Source: Saprospiraceae bacterium (GTDB taxonomy: Bacteria; Bacteroidota; Bacteroidia; Chitinophagales; Saprospiraceae). Taken from it: 64,000 nt of DNA. Shown here in pieces: positions 7,617 through 17,223 of the stretch. The stretch spans positions 1 to 64,000 of the forward strand of contig JADJYH010000008.1 in the NCBI GenBank assembly GCA_016719855.1, given 5' to 3'. Under the pieces are notes generated by a model. It had not been told where the DNA came from. It did not search any database and saw only the letters and a list, made by a program, of their open reading frames with translations. The number at the start of each line of letters is the position of its first letter. Positions within the stretch are counted from its first letter, which is position 1. Made by a program: the position numbers and the translations under genes.

Positions 7617-7887
7617 TTAGTCCAAAATTTTGCTGGTGTCCATGCTGGTGGTTTTGTTTTTTACAAAATTCAACCGCCAGTGTGTGCCAAATTTATCAGT
7701 AAATTCGGCAAAAGTGGCTCCCCAAAAAGTTTGGTGCGGCTCCATCTGCACGATCCCGCCATCGGAGAGTTTGGTAAAAAAACCCTGCGCGTGGTTGTTG
7801 CGGGGCCCGGCGGGGGGGGGGGGGGGGGGGGGGGGAAGCAGCCTCTCGACAGTTGCCTTCGAATATTAGATAAGGATAAACCTTCAT
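7617..7887 (-). pseudogene. VOC (PhnB-like) gene interrupted by a 24-G tract
   Basis: The minus strand starts a normal PhnB-like protein (MKVYPYLIFEGNCREAA, start at 7887), then runs into 24 C (24 G on plus). It resumes with the last third of the same family (NNHAQGFFTKLSDGG, FWGATFAEFTDKFGTHWRLN) and stops at 7617. About 60 residues of the family's usual 135-145 are missing exactly at the homopolymer. Either a real deletion is sealed by poly-C or, more likely, a read or assembly artefact replaced that segment. The intact gene would head the minus-strand VOC/SRPBCC series. Confidence 0.8.
7812..7835. repeat. Homopolymer of 24 G
   Basis: Twenty-four consecutive G on the plus strand, inside the broken VOC gene and preceded by a further GC-only stretch (about 7801-7811). 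Nothing else in the window is like it except a run of 10 G at 7837 plus 40 kb (47837-47846). A chance or selected run this long in a coding region is improbable. Confidence 0.9.
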
Positions 7888-7961
7888 TTTGTTCACGTTC
7901 TGGGCTAGTGAATAATTACGTTGCAAATATGTGGCGACTTTTAAAACAAAATGTATTATGT

Positions 7962-7993
7962 TTGCGACAAACCTGAGGGGTGATTGCGACAAA
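7962..7993 (+). promoter_or_regulatory. Direct repeat TTGCGACAAA x2, candidate operator of the GlxA-type regulator
   Basis: Two exact copies of TTGCGACAAA begin at 7962 and 7984, 22 bp apart (two helical turns), in the 126-bp gap between the divergent VOC gene and the regulator gene. AraC-family dimers typically bind such tandem sites. A TAnnTTTG-like element (TATGTTTG, about 7958-7965) overlaps the first copy and TAATTTTG precedes the start codon. Function is inferred from position and spacing. Confidence 0.45.
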
Positions 7994-8013
7994 ACTGTTT
8001 TAATTTTGCCAAC

Positions 8014-8997
8014 ATGAAAAACATTTCCATTCTCGTACCCGAAACTGCCGTCGTCGAGGCCGTTGCCGACCCCCGCTACATGTTCTCGGCGGTCAACGAA
8101 TTTCTGAAAAGCGAAGGCAAGCCACCCGTTTTTTCCATCCAACTGGTCGGCATGACGCCCGAAGTGCGACTGGCTGGCGGGGCGTTCAGCATCCACGCCG
8201 ATGTTGCCTTGCAAACAGCCCGCAAGCCCGACCTCATCATCATCCCGGCGGTGAGCGGCGACCTCAGCGCTGCCATCGAAGTCAACCGCCCGTTTTTCCC
8301 GTGGGTGCTGGCGCAATACGAAAACGGTGCGGAAGTGGCGAGCCTCTGCGTCGGCGCCTTCCTGCTGGCCGCCACCGGGCTGCTCGACGGCAAGCCCTGC
8401 TCCACGCACTGGCTGTTTGCGGGCGAGTTTCGCCGACGGTTCCCGCAGGTGAACCTGATGGAGCAGAAAATCATCTGCGAAAACAAGGGCGTTTATTCCA
8501 GCGGCGGTGCCAATTCGTACTGGAACCTGCTGCTGCACCTCGTCGAAAAATACACCAACCGCGACATGGCCATCCTCGCCGCCAAGTTTTTCGTGCTCGA
8601 CTTTGACCGTCAGAGTCAGTCGCCCTTCGCCATGTTCAAGGGGCAAAAAATGCACACCGACGACGAAATTCGGCAGGCGCAAGAGTTCATCGAGCACCAT
8701 TTTCGGGAAAAAATATCGGTGGACGATTTGGCGGGAAAATGCGCCATCGGCAGGCGCAGCTTCGAGCGGCGCTTCAAGGCTGCCACCAATAACACCGCAG
8801 TAGAATATATCCAGCGGGTGAAAATAGAAGCGGCGAAGCGCAGTTTTGAGTCGAGCCGCAAGAACATTAATGAGGTGATGTTCGACGTGGGCTACACGGA
8901 CACGAAGGCGTTCCGGGATGTGTTCAAAAAAATAACGGGCCTGACGCCGGTGGATTACCGGAACAAGTACAACAAACAGGTACTTTCGCCGCTGTAA
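8014..8997 (+). CDS. GlxA-type transcriptional regulator: DJ-1/PfpI-like domain plus AraC helix-turn-helix
   Basis: A 327-residue regulator. Residues 1-190 form a class I glutamine-amidotransferase-like DJ-1/PfpI domain: MKNISILVPE start, PDLIIIPAVSGD, and the nucleophile-elbow-like VASLCVGAFLLAATGLLDG with a cysteine. The C-terminal 100 residues are an AraC DNA-binding domain with two helix-turn-helix units (ISVDDLAGKCAIGRRSFERR and NINEVMFDVGYTDTKAFRDV). The family senses small metabolites through the first domain. It diverges from the VOC/SRPBCC/DUF1801 series and direct repeats lie between them, so it probably controls that series and itself. It is followed after 15 bp by the transporter gene. 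The ATG at 8014 fits the family start. Confidence 0.88.
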   Translation: MKNISILVPETAVVEAVADPRYMFSAVNEFLKSEGKPPVFSIQLVGMTPEVRLAGGAFSIHADVALQTARKPDLIIIPAVSGDLSAAIEVNRPFFPWVLAQYENGAEVASLCVGAFLLAATGLLDGKPCSTHWLFAGEFRRRFPQVNLMEQKIICENKGVYSSGGANSYWNLLLHLVEKYTNRDMAILAAKFFVLDFDRQSQSPFAMFKGQKMHTDDEIRQAQEFIEHHFREKISVDDLAGKCAIGRRSFERRFKAATNNTAVEYIQRVKIEAAKRSFESSRKNINEVMFDVGYTDTKAFRDVFKKITGLTPVDYRNKYNKQVLSPL

Positions 8998-9012
8998 TTT
9001 TATCACCCACAA

Positions 9013-9865
9013 ATGTTTGTTTACATCTCCGTCCTCATCGCCGCCGCACTCCACGCCTATTGGAATTTTTTGGCAAAAACCATCCCCAGCGGTGCGCCCT
9101 TCGTTTGGTTGGTGGCGATGTGTTCCACGGTCATTCTATTGCCAGTCGTCACCTGGTATGTGGCGGTTTATGGGTTCCCAACCGATTGGACAAGTATTGG
9201 TTTTCTGGCAGGTACGGCCATTTTGCACCTTGTCTATTTCCTGATTTTGCAAGCGGGCTACCAAAAGCCGATTTGTCGGTCGTCTATCCCTTGGCGAGGG
9301 GCACCGGGCCACTGTTTTCCACCCTGGGTGCCGTCGTTTTTTGCACGAAGAATTGACCTTCATCGGCGTTATCGGGCTGGGCCTGGTCTTGTCGGGCGTA
9401 CTGCTGGTGGTTGGCCTCACCAACAAATCATGGCAAAGCGACCGTACCCGAACGGGCATTCTGTACGGCCTGGTCATCGGCTCGCTGATTGCGGCGTACA
9501 CGGTTTGGGATGGGTACTCCGTAAAAGTGCTAGCGCTGTCGCCCATCCTGATAGAATATGTGGCGCATCCGTTCAGGGTGGCCGTGCTGACGCCAAACAC
9601 GGTGCGGCAATGGCCCGAAGTTCGCTCCATCTGGAAGGGATATTGGCCCAAAATACTGGCCATCAGCACGTTAGGCCCACTTGGGTTCATACTCGTGCTG
9701 TATGCCATGCAAACGGCACCGATTCATTTCGTGGCACCAGCCAGGGAATTGAGCATCGTTTTCGGTGTGCTGCTGGGCGGCAGGCTGCTGTCGGAAGCGC
9801 ACTACAAAACCCGCCTCGCAGGGGCTTTTTTGATGCTGGTGGGCATCGGGATCATTGCCTGGTAG
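9013..9865 (+). pseudogene. EamA/DMT-family transporter, two single-base frameshifts
   Basis: Read across two frame changes, this is a roughly 284-residue, about ten-helix drug/metabolite transporter: MFVYISVLIAAALHAYWNFL, then DLSVVYPLARGTGPL, then a C-terminal repeat with LVLSGVLLVV and LLGGRLLSEAHYKTRLAGAF. The first shift lies in CCAAAAGCC (about 9260; one more A restores YQKADLSV) and the second in the GTTTTTTG run (about 9335; one more T restores VVFLHEELTF). Both repairs are homopolymer insertions, so sequencing error is as likely as decay. It starts 15 bp after the GlxA-type regulator and may export a compound linked to it. Confidence 0.8.
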
Positions 9866-9972
9866 CATGGGAAGCCCGCCACCTTGTATATCCCTTCAAC
9901 CACGATGGTTTTTAATATCCTTAATGGTTACGAGTCGTGCTAGTTACGTTCACAATCTTTCAGGGGAGGTCT

Positions 9973-11315
9973 TCACGCTTCACAGTCGTTGGTGAGCCCC
10001 GCATTGGGGTCGAGGGGCGTTTTCTCCCGCAAGCCGAACGAGTCGCAACCCAACGATGCGGGACCTAACACGAACCCAACGATGCGCCAAACCCCATCCA
10101 CCCAGCCCTTGTAAACGCCCCCGCTATTTTTCACCGAAAACAAATAAGCACCGGGATTCAACCCGCTGATGTTCAGCTTGGTGTCGCCAGACAATGCCTT
10201 GCAGCACGAGACGGCCTGCCAGGTCGAGCAATTGATAATCCAGCACCTCGCCAGTAGTGGCTGTCAACTGCACCCAATCAGTGGCCGGATTCGGCTGCAA
10301 TGCAAACGGCTGGCGGCGCTTCTTCAGTGCTGGAGACTTCGCCCACTGTTACCGTGAAGCTGTGGAAGTGTCCGTTGCACCAGTTCTGCGTGGTGAGCGT
10401 GGCGGTATAGGTGCCGTTCTGGGCATAGGGATGTGGCTGTTGTGGCGTTCGTCGGAGGTGGTGCCGTCGCCGAAGTCCCAATGCCAGGAGGTGGCGTAGC
10501 GGCTGTGGTTCTCGAACGTGGCGGTGTTGCCAGTCACCACCACCAACGCTTCGGCGGCGGCGTGAGCAGGCTGTCCCGCAGAGGCTTTCAATGCCGATGA
10601 ACACGCCGAGTCGTGATACCATCACTAATGTCGGATACGCCGATTTTAATATGATAAGTATCACCACCAACTGCGGTGAAGGTAGCCAGCATTGGGGTTG
10701 TATCCCGTCGAATGCGATGTCGGGATTGCCCAACGTGTCGTTGGCAACGTAGTATTGGCTGTCCAAAGAACCATTAACGTTATCAATGGCCCCAGACACC
10801 GCTACTGGTATCCTCGCTATATTGGTAGGAGCCGGGGCACCGGGCGGGGGTCACTAAAAAAGCAAAAACATCATTGAAACCAGTGCCAACCCATTCGGGG
10901 TACTCTTCCGCCAAAGACATATTGGAAGCTTAGGTCGCCATCATCGGCAATGGCCAGGTCAAATTCAATCGGCAGCACATCATAGCTATGGCCTCATTGA
11001 TTTCCAAAAAGTGTCTCCTGCAACATGGCAGTTTAGACGCAAAAAGCTACATCATTAGCTATCTCCGCCACATGACCCGAAGAAAGGACAATGCCCGCAT
11101 TGACGCCGAGGTTGGTGTTTGCCCCCTCGAAAAAAGCCATCATCTTCGGCAAGCCGGTGAAGGTCACATTGGAGGGCGTGGCACAGGAGTTGGAGAAAAA
11201 GTCCATCACCATCTGCTCCGCCGTATAGCTGGTATCTATGAACAGCCCGGTCTGCGCCCTGGGAACCGACCAAACAGAAGAGGTAAAACACGAAGGTAAA
11301 AATCTTTGATTTCAT
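9973..11315 (-). pseudogene. Secreted choice-of-anchor L / PKD protein with T9SS sorting domain, heavily frameshifted
   Basis: Pieces in all three minus-strand frames line up as one roughly 450-codon gene. They are a signal peptide (MKSKIFTFVFYLFCLVGSQG, start 11315), a choice-of-anchor L domain (TAEQMVMDFFSNSC, SNVTFTGLPKMMAFFEGAN, GVNAGIVLSSGH, DGDLSFQYVFG), a PKD domain (SWHWDFGDGTTSDE, NGTYTATLTTQNWC) and a type IX secretion C-terminal domain (PNPATDWVQL, LDLAGRLVLQG, LNISGLNPGAYLFSVKNSG). At least four shifts and an in-frame stop are needed, more than elsewhere. It would have been exported and anchored by T9SS. Real decay is plausible. Confidence 0.65.
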
Positions 11316-11579
11316 AAGATGTAGCTTTGATTGGATAAACAATGATGAAAAACCATGCAATTTCAACCATTTAATCACAAACACGAAAATAAAAGCTATT
11401 AAATTGGCAAAAGGCTCCACCACCTTCCACAAAAATTCCCGCATTCACTGCCCCGCCCCCACCTCCCGTATGGAATTTGGCATCATATTTCGTAACAAAC
11501 ATTATAAAATGTTCTTAGCTGTTCGGCTTTTAGTTGACAAAGGCCGAAACCCAGCGGCAAGAATATAAAATCCCCTCAA

Positions 11580-12474
11580 ATGAATGCCCTCTTAGACTGC
11601 AAAATCAACATGTACGGTGCCGTTGATGGGAACTGTACAACCTTCACAAAGATGACTTCGACGAAGTACCAGCCCTTTGAGGCCACCTTTTACATCTTTA
11701 AGGACAAGCTCGTAAGCATACGGGACACCAGCAAAATCGCCAACAGCGATACCAAAAGCGCCACCAGGCAAGAACCAGGTCATGGACAGCCTCTGCCTGG
11801 CCACCTTCAAAGGTCGCCGACCCCGTGTTCGCCTACGCCGACAGCATCCAGGACACCGAACTGCTCGATACCACGAACGTCACGGTAGATAGCCTACTTC
11901 CGGGAAAAGAAAGACCGCCGGGAAGCCACCTGCCAGGACATCTCGACGAGGCCACGGGCAGTAAAGTACGGCACTACGGCCCTCACCTGGCACACGCTCG
12001 ACGCCGTCACCGCCCTCATACCACAATGGCGCACCAAAGCACCCAACACCCCGCCTCAAACGGGCGCCATCAAAAACAGCAATGAGCAGGCCGAAAACAG
12101 TCAGGAGAAATGTTATCCTCCTCGAACGCCAGTTGAATGACATGGTGAACACCCTGACCGACACCGACCTCATCAACCAGTGGTATGTAGCCCGCTGGTG
12201 CTCCAGCCCGGCGCACCGTCACCCGTACAGTTCTCGTTCTCAACAAGGACGACAGCCCCCATCTACCTCGCCCAAACGATGCTGACCAAAGGTGGCACCA
12301 CCATCTCCGCCACCACAAGCATCAGCGGCGAATCCATCATCAAGCCCGTCAAAGTGCCCCTGTGACATCCGGGTGACGGCACCCGGCTACCAGGCCCGTG
12401 CTCCTGCATTGCCGGGTGGTGCGGGAAAGATCAATCGTATTACCGTGGAGTTGGTGCCGGTGGCGGAAGGATAA
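11580..12474 (+). pseudogene. Unrecognised coding remnant, frameshifted
   Basis: Codon-like sequence in shifting plus-strand frames suggests one damaged gene: a piece with KYQPFEATFYIFKDKLVSI (about 11670), a piece DSIQDTELLDTTNVTVDSLL (about 11840), a piece ALTWHTLDAVTALIPQW, a piece QLNDMVNTLTDTDLINQWYV (about 12135), a piece APIYLAQTMLTKGGTTISA and an ending GKINRITVELVPVAEG. The end resembles a carboxypeptidase-regulatory-like beta-sandwich (VTAPGYQ). I do not recognise the whole and assign no function. The coding strand is judged from the tail and is less certain before 11800. It lies tail-to-tail with the next remnant. Confidence 0.4.
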
Positions 12475-12714
12475 AATATTCTCTTGTTTTCATATTGGTG
12501 AAATTGGCTTGGCGGGAGCGCTGGGCTTTTTTGTGGAGGGGAACGGCTGGTACTTACGGAATGGCTGCGCAAAGTAGCAATGAACGTTAAGCATTTTGTT
12601 ATGGCAAATGACTTTTCATTCATTTTCATGTGGATAAAAGCAAGTAATCTACCATACTTGTCTATATGCAACAACATAATAGTTGCCATTATAGTAAAAT
12701 GCTTTCATGTCGTA

Positions 12715-13922
12715 TAAAATTTAAATTCTTTTCCATTTTCAATAGCCTCATCAATTTGGGGTTGAAGTTTTTCGATAACAATTTTTTAGAAGTCTATTCG
12801 TATCCTTGAAATTGTATTGAAATGATGTTTTTCCTCCTTTCCAATTACCAACTGAAAGTCTTCAAAATGTCTCATGAATATATGTAAATACCTTTCGACT
12901 TCCAAGTAAACAGGATGCCTTGCCCAAATGGTGATAAATTTTCTTCTTCATAGAAGTATGCAATCCTTTTAGTTCTGCTACCGCATCATCATTCTCTGCT
13001 ATAATGTCTCAAGTTTCTTATTTGCTGAGCGATTTGGATTTCTTTATTAACTAACCCATGCCTTTCTTTACTTCTTTTGCTAGATATTATCCTAAACTCA
13101 ACCGCTTCATTATCCTGAAATTCTATACTTCGTCAAATTTGTTTTTAAAGATAAAATGCTGAATTCTTTCTTTAATTCTTTTTGAATTCGCCTCAAAATT
13201 TGCCCTTCCCATTCCTCTTCTGTGATTTCAGATTTCTCATAAGTATTTTATATGCGTAATATTCATCCCATTCAGCATCTATTAGAGGCTTATTGTTTTC
13301 TTTAATTCTTCTATCAAGGAGAGATGTAAACCCCATTAACTCTGAGTTAAAACCTGTTGGGTCAAACTTAACATTTATTGTGCCTGGGATTTCTTTTTTC
13401 TCTTTATTTAAGTATTCGTCCTTAACTTCTTCGTTGAAACTTGGAAACTTGATATACATCTCCACAATCAAAACCATTATTTTCAAGAGTATTGACTTGG
13501 TCACCAGTTAGATTACTATTCTTTGATAGAGATATTTTCACATAGCCTCTGGTTCTTTCGCCTCTACCTGAATCTAGAATTTTATTTATGTCCTCTCGCT
13601 CTCTTCTACTATCCCTCAATACTCCCAACATCGTATTTCCAAATTTTCAGCCGGAATTCGTTTTTGGTGGAATTCAATGCTAACGAATTTGTCGTATCGT
13701 CCATACATGGAATATAACTCTTCAACGGAGAAAGCTAAAATCCTTCTTCAAGAAATCAATTCGATTATCAATATCTAAAAGCCTCTGCTTATTGGCGATA
13801 ATAAGGTAGGATGTTTTGAACCTCTTCTTTGTTTCTTCAAGAGATTTCAAATTACTTAACTGTTCTTCAAAATTTTCAACAACAGATAATACTACTTCTC
13901 TGAGTAAGTAGAGCTGTGACAT
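12715..13922 (-). pseudogene. AT-rich unrecognised gene, multiple frameshifts, probably acquired
   Basis: Minus-strand pieces join into one protein of about 400 residues. It starts MSQLYLLREVVLSVVENFEE, then has ELYSMYGRYDKFVSIEF, ILDSGRGERTRGYVKISLSK, a NVKFDPTGFNSELMGFTSLL segment, EITEEEWEGQILRRIQKELK and VIEKLQPQIDEAIENGKEF at the end. At least five frame changes are needed. Base composition is clearly more A+T-rich than the flanking genes and lysine, asparagine and isoleucine are frequent, which suggests transfer from a low-GC donor. The N-terminus looks helical and coiled. I recognise no domain; the setting would fit a cargo gene such as a defence protein, but nothing shows this. Confidence 0.45.
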
Positions 13923-14089
13923 TTCATCTGTTCTTTCTTTTTCTTGTCATCTTTTTTTACGCTACAACATTTTGAAAATCATTTGAGTTCCTTTTTTGTT
14001 TGCTGCCAACATTTGTATCCACGCATTGCGCTTTATTTTACCGGGATGTTCGGCGTTTTCAGGAAAAGCAGACCAAATTAAACACGACA

Positions 14090-14116
14090 GCCCGGCAAGC
14101 TCAAATCCTGCCGGGC
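14090..14116. terminator. Hairpin downstream of the subtilase gene
   Basis: GCCCGGCA pairs with TGCCGGGC around an 11-base loop, 20-odd bases past the end of the minus-strand subtilase. The minus-strand direction lacks a long T-tract, so this is a probable rather than certain terminator. Confidence 0.5.
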
Positions 14117-14137
14117 GTCGTTTGAAACAAACGCCCT

Positions 14138-15899
14138 ATTTTTCACCACCTTGCCTTGTATCACTTGCTCGCCGTGCAACAGCCGGTAAAGTAAAAATGC
14201 CCGACGGATTGGCCTCTAAATCCACGAGGCCGAAGCACTGGCAGCGGCGTTCCAACTTTTTTGCGGCAGTAGTCTCCACTCACGTCGAACAGTTCCAGCC
14301 GCATATTTTCCAAAGCATTTTTCACTTCAATGTTCAATTGCTCGCCAACAGGATTTGGAAAACCCTGACCGACAGGGGTACTGGTTCCTGCGTCGCACTG
14401 TGGTGGCGGTATCAGCGCTATGGCCGCTTCCACCGCTGCCAGCGCATCCACCCGACCGAAGCCGTAGGTGTGGTTGGGCACCTCGGTGCCGAGTATGTCG
14501 CCACAGTTTTGGTCAGTGGTTTTCGGCACGGCAGTCTGCTCGATGATGTCCTCGATGAGGTCCACCTGCCCGGCCAGGTCGGGGTTGGCGGAGATGACGA
14601 GCGCCACCAGCCCCACCACGTGCGGGCCGGCCATGCTCGTGCCGGAGAAGTTGGCGTAGCCGCCGCCCGGCACACTCGACCGGACGTTGACGCCCGGTGC
14701 CGAAACGTTGGGTTTGAGGCGGTTGCTGCCGTCAATCGTCACTGGCCCACGGCTGCTGAACCCGGCAATCGTGTCGTTGATGGCCGTGGCACCAATGGAA
14801 AAACTGCCTTCGAACATGGGCGGGGGCGTGGACACGCTGCCGCAGCCACTGCCGCTGTTGCCAGCCGACACCACCACCACCGTGCCTGCCAGCCGCAGGT
14901 TGTTCACGGCTTGGTTCATCACCAGAAAATTGGTGGGGTTGCAGCCCTCTCCCTCCGAGCAGTACCACGAGTTGTTGATGACGTGCGGCGCTTTCGTTGG
15001 GTCGGGGTTTTCATTGTTCAGGTCGGTCGGTGCCACGAACCACTGGAAACATTCGAGGTAGGTAAACGGCGAGCCGTTGCCCCGCTCCATGTTGCGGCAA
15101 GCACACCAGTTGGCATCGGGCGCCACGCCAGTTTCGTTGTCGCCGTCCGAGCCGACCATCGTGCCCATCGTGTGCGTGCCGTGGCTGTTGTCGTCGCAGG
15201 GGAAAGGCGAATCCAGGCCGCAGGGGTTGAGTGAGTCCCAACTGAGCGGGCTGATGCTGTGGATGGCGTCGTGCCAATTGTAGTTGTGGTCGGTGGTATC
15301 GGTGGGAGCGAAGTAGCCGCGGTACTTGCTTTCAGGGCGGGGTGCGTCCAGTCGTAGCCGGTGTCCTGGCCGCCCACAGTGACGCCTTGCCCACGGTAGC
15401 CGAGCGCCCAAACGTCGTTGGCGTTTATCATTTCAATGCCCCACTCTATGGCGGAGCGGGAATCGGTGGCACCGTCCAGCCGCTCCACGGGTTCCGAGTA
15501 GTGGATGGTCGTGTTGTCCATGATTTGCGCCACGTCGGGTCGTTGCGCCAGCAGGTTTATCAAGCTCAAATCTCCCGCCGTTTTGATGGCGTTGACGATG
15601 AAGATGCCATAATGCGTTGCATTTTTTTGAGTCAAAAATGCCTTAATGCCGACTTGCGTAGTCGCTGCGGTTTGGCGCAGGGTATTGAAGACGTAGGTCG
15701 CCTTTTCGTCCTTGGTTTTCAGTTGTCGGGCGGCGCTGAGGTCGGCTTGTTGCGCCAGCAAAATGAGGAAAGGCACGGACTTGCCATCTGCCGTTTTTGC
15801 CAGCAGGGAGGCGTCCACTTTTTGGTGCCAGTCCTTGGTTTGGCCATTTGCGAAGCCATAAAAAGCCAATAAAATGGCGACGGTAAATAGTTTTTTCAT
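14138..15899 (-). CDS. S8 subtilisin-like protease with T9SS sorting domain (frameshifted)
   Basis: About 585 residues once frames are joined. It has a signal peptide (MKKLFTVAILLAFYGFANGQ), an inhibitor-like prodomain (to about residue 115), then the S8 catalytic domain: Asp in GGQDTGYDWTHPAL, His in DNSHGTHTMGTM, Asn in VVSAGNSGSG and Ser in FSGTSMAGPHVVG. A C-terminal type IX domain follows (GFPNPVGEQLNIEV ... YRLLHGEQVIQGKVV). It should be secreted as a protease. Three shifts are seen: at about 15325 (one A missing, restoring LKSKYRGYF), about 14255 inside the sorting domain, and at the very end, where one more A gives a stop right after GKVVKK. The start was chosen for the signal peptide. 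Confidence 0.85.
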
Positions 15900-15991
15900 G
15901 TAGTGGTTAGATTTAGAAAATTGTTGCGGAGCAAAATTAGGCCAATTGGTGAGGTTCGAGTGTGACTTTTGGCATTTGGTCTTGCATTGGC

Positions 15992-17080
15992 TCACCGCTG
16001 CGCCTTCGCCACCAACAAAATCGCCAACGACCCAAAGAAAATATTCGGCAACCAGACACCAAGCAGGGCGGGCAGTGCCTCATTGGTCGCAAAGGTGATG
16101 CTGAACTTCGCCACGAACACGAACACCGCACCAAGCACGATGCCCAGGGCCAGGTGAAGGCCCATGCCACCCCTGATTTTGCGGGAGGCCATCGCCACGC
16201 CGATGAGCGTCACGATGAGCAGCGTGACGGGGTCGGCGGTGCGGCGGTACAGTTCTATTTCGTAGCCCTTCGTGTTGCCGATGCCCCGGCGGCGCTCTTC
16301 GTCAATGAACTGCGAGAGCCGGGTCGAGGGGATTTTTTCACGGGTGTCGTCGTAGCGCACGAAGTCGTCGGGGGTGAGCAGCAGGGCCGTGTCAAGCTTC
16401 GACTTGCCACCCACCACGATGCCCTCTTTTGTGCCGTTGAAGGTGTGTATTTCGTAGTTGCTCAGTTGCCACTTCTGCTTGTCGCCCTTCCAGCGGGCCT
16501 CGTCCGCCTCGATGTAACTGGTGAGGCGGTTGCTGTCAATGCGCTCCAGCCGGAAGTTTCGGGCGAAGCTGTCCCGCTTGAAGTAGTCCCGCACATAGAT
16601 TTTCGTGTGCGGGTCCACGAACATGTGCACGTCACGGGTACTGCCCTTGTCGCTTTCCTTCACGATGTAGGCGTGGAAAAAATCGAGGCGGGTCTTGTTG
16701 CTCACGGGTATCACGAAGTGGTTGAGCACGAGGTGCAAACAGGCCAGCAGCCCTCCCCCAATCAGGTAGGGCCGGATGAAGCGCCGGAAACTGACCCCGG
16801 CGTTCAGGATGGAGATAATCTCGGAATTGTAGGCCATGCGGCTGGTGAAGAATATCACCGAAATCATGGCGAACAGCGGCCACAACAGGCCGTTGATGAA
16901 GACGATAAAGTTGAAGTAATATTCCGAGAAGACCTGCCATGCCCCCAGTTTTTCGTCAATGAACTCCTCCACGTTCTGGCTAAAGTCAATGATGACGGCA
17001 ATCATCGAAAAGATGAGCACCACGAAGAAGAACGTGCTCAGGAATTTTTTGATGATGTAGCGGTCGAGAATCTTAAGCAT
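15992..17080 (-). CDS. LptF/LptG family permease
   Basis: A 362-residue inner-membrane protein of the YjgP/YjgQ family. It supplies the membrane half of the LptB2FG ABC transporter that extracts lipopolysaccharide for export. The layout is standard: two N-terminal helices (MLKILDRYIIKKFLSTFFFV and the IDFSQNVEEFI turn) with SRMAYNSEIISILNAGVSF as the coupling-helix region, a periplasmic jelly-roll (about 135-270) and C-terminal helices ending LPNIFFGSLAILL. Single-gene Bacteroidota members cannot be split into F or G by eye. It lies downstream of tgt, separated by a repeat-rich gap, as in many Bacteroidota. Confidence 0.9.
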   Translation of the reverse strand: MLKILDRYIIKKFLSTFFFVVLIFSMIAVIIDFSQNVEEFIDEKLGAWQVFSEYYFNFIVFINGLLWPLFAMISVIFFTSRMAYNSEIISILNAGVSFRRFIRPYLIGGGLLACLHLVLNHFVIPVSNKTRLDFFHAYIVKESDKGSTRDVHMFVDPHTKIYVRDYFKRDSFARNFRLERIDSNRLTSYIEADEARWKGDKQKWQLSNYEIHTFNGTKEGIVVGGKSKLDTALLLTPDDFVRYDDTREKIPSTRLSQFIDEERRRGIGNTKGYEIELYRRTADPVTLLIVTLIGVAMASRKIRGGMGLHLALGIVLGAVFVFVAKFSITFATNEALPALLGVWLPNIFFGSLAILLVAKAQR

Positions 17081-17083
17081 TAT

Positions 17084-17223
17084 TCGATTGCGGAATGCGG
17101 ATTTACGATTGCGGATTTGGGGCAAAGCTACTACGAAATCAACGGTAGGAATTGGATGTCATTTGCACAACTTTTAAGATTGGGTTGAGAGCCCCCAATC
17201 CGCAATCCGAATTCCGTAATCAT
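17084..17223. repeat. Inverted tandem-repeat arms between tgt and lptF/G
   Basis: The left arm (17084-17123) has repeated ATTGCGGA/ATTTACGATT units ending GGATTTGGGG. The right arm (17191-17223) is the reverse-complement type (CCCCCAATCCGCAATCCG) and runs into the tgt stop codon. The arms are imperfect inverted copies about 65 bp apart and share the GATTTACGATT word with the arrays near 300 and 62790. Confidence 0.65.

Noticed and set aside
12490..14030. Prophage or insertion sequence
   Set aside because: No transposase, integrase, structural gene, terminal inverted repeat or target duplication could be found.
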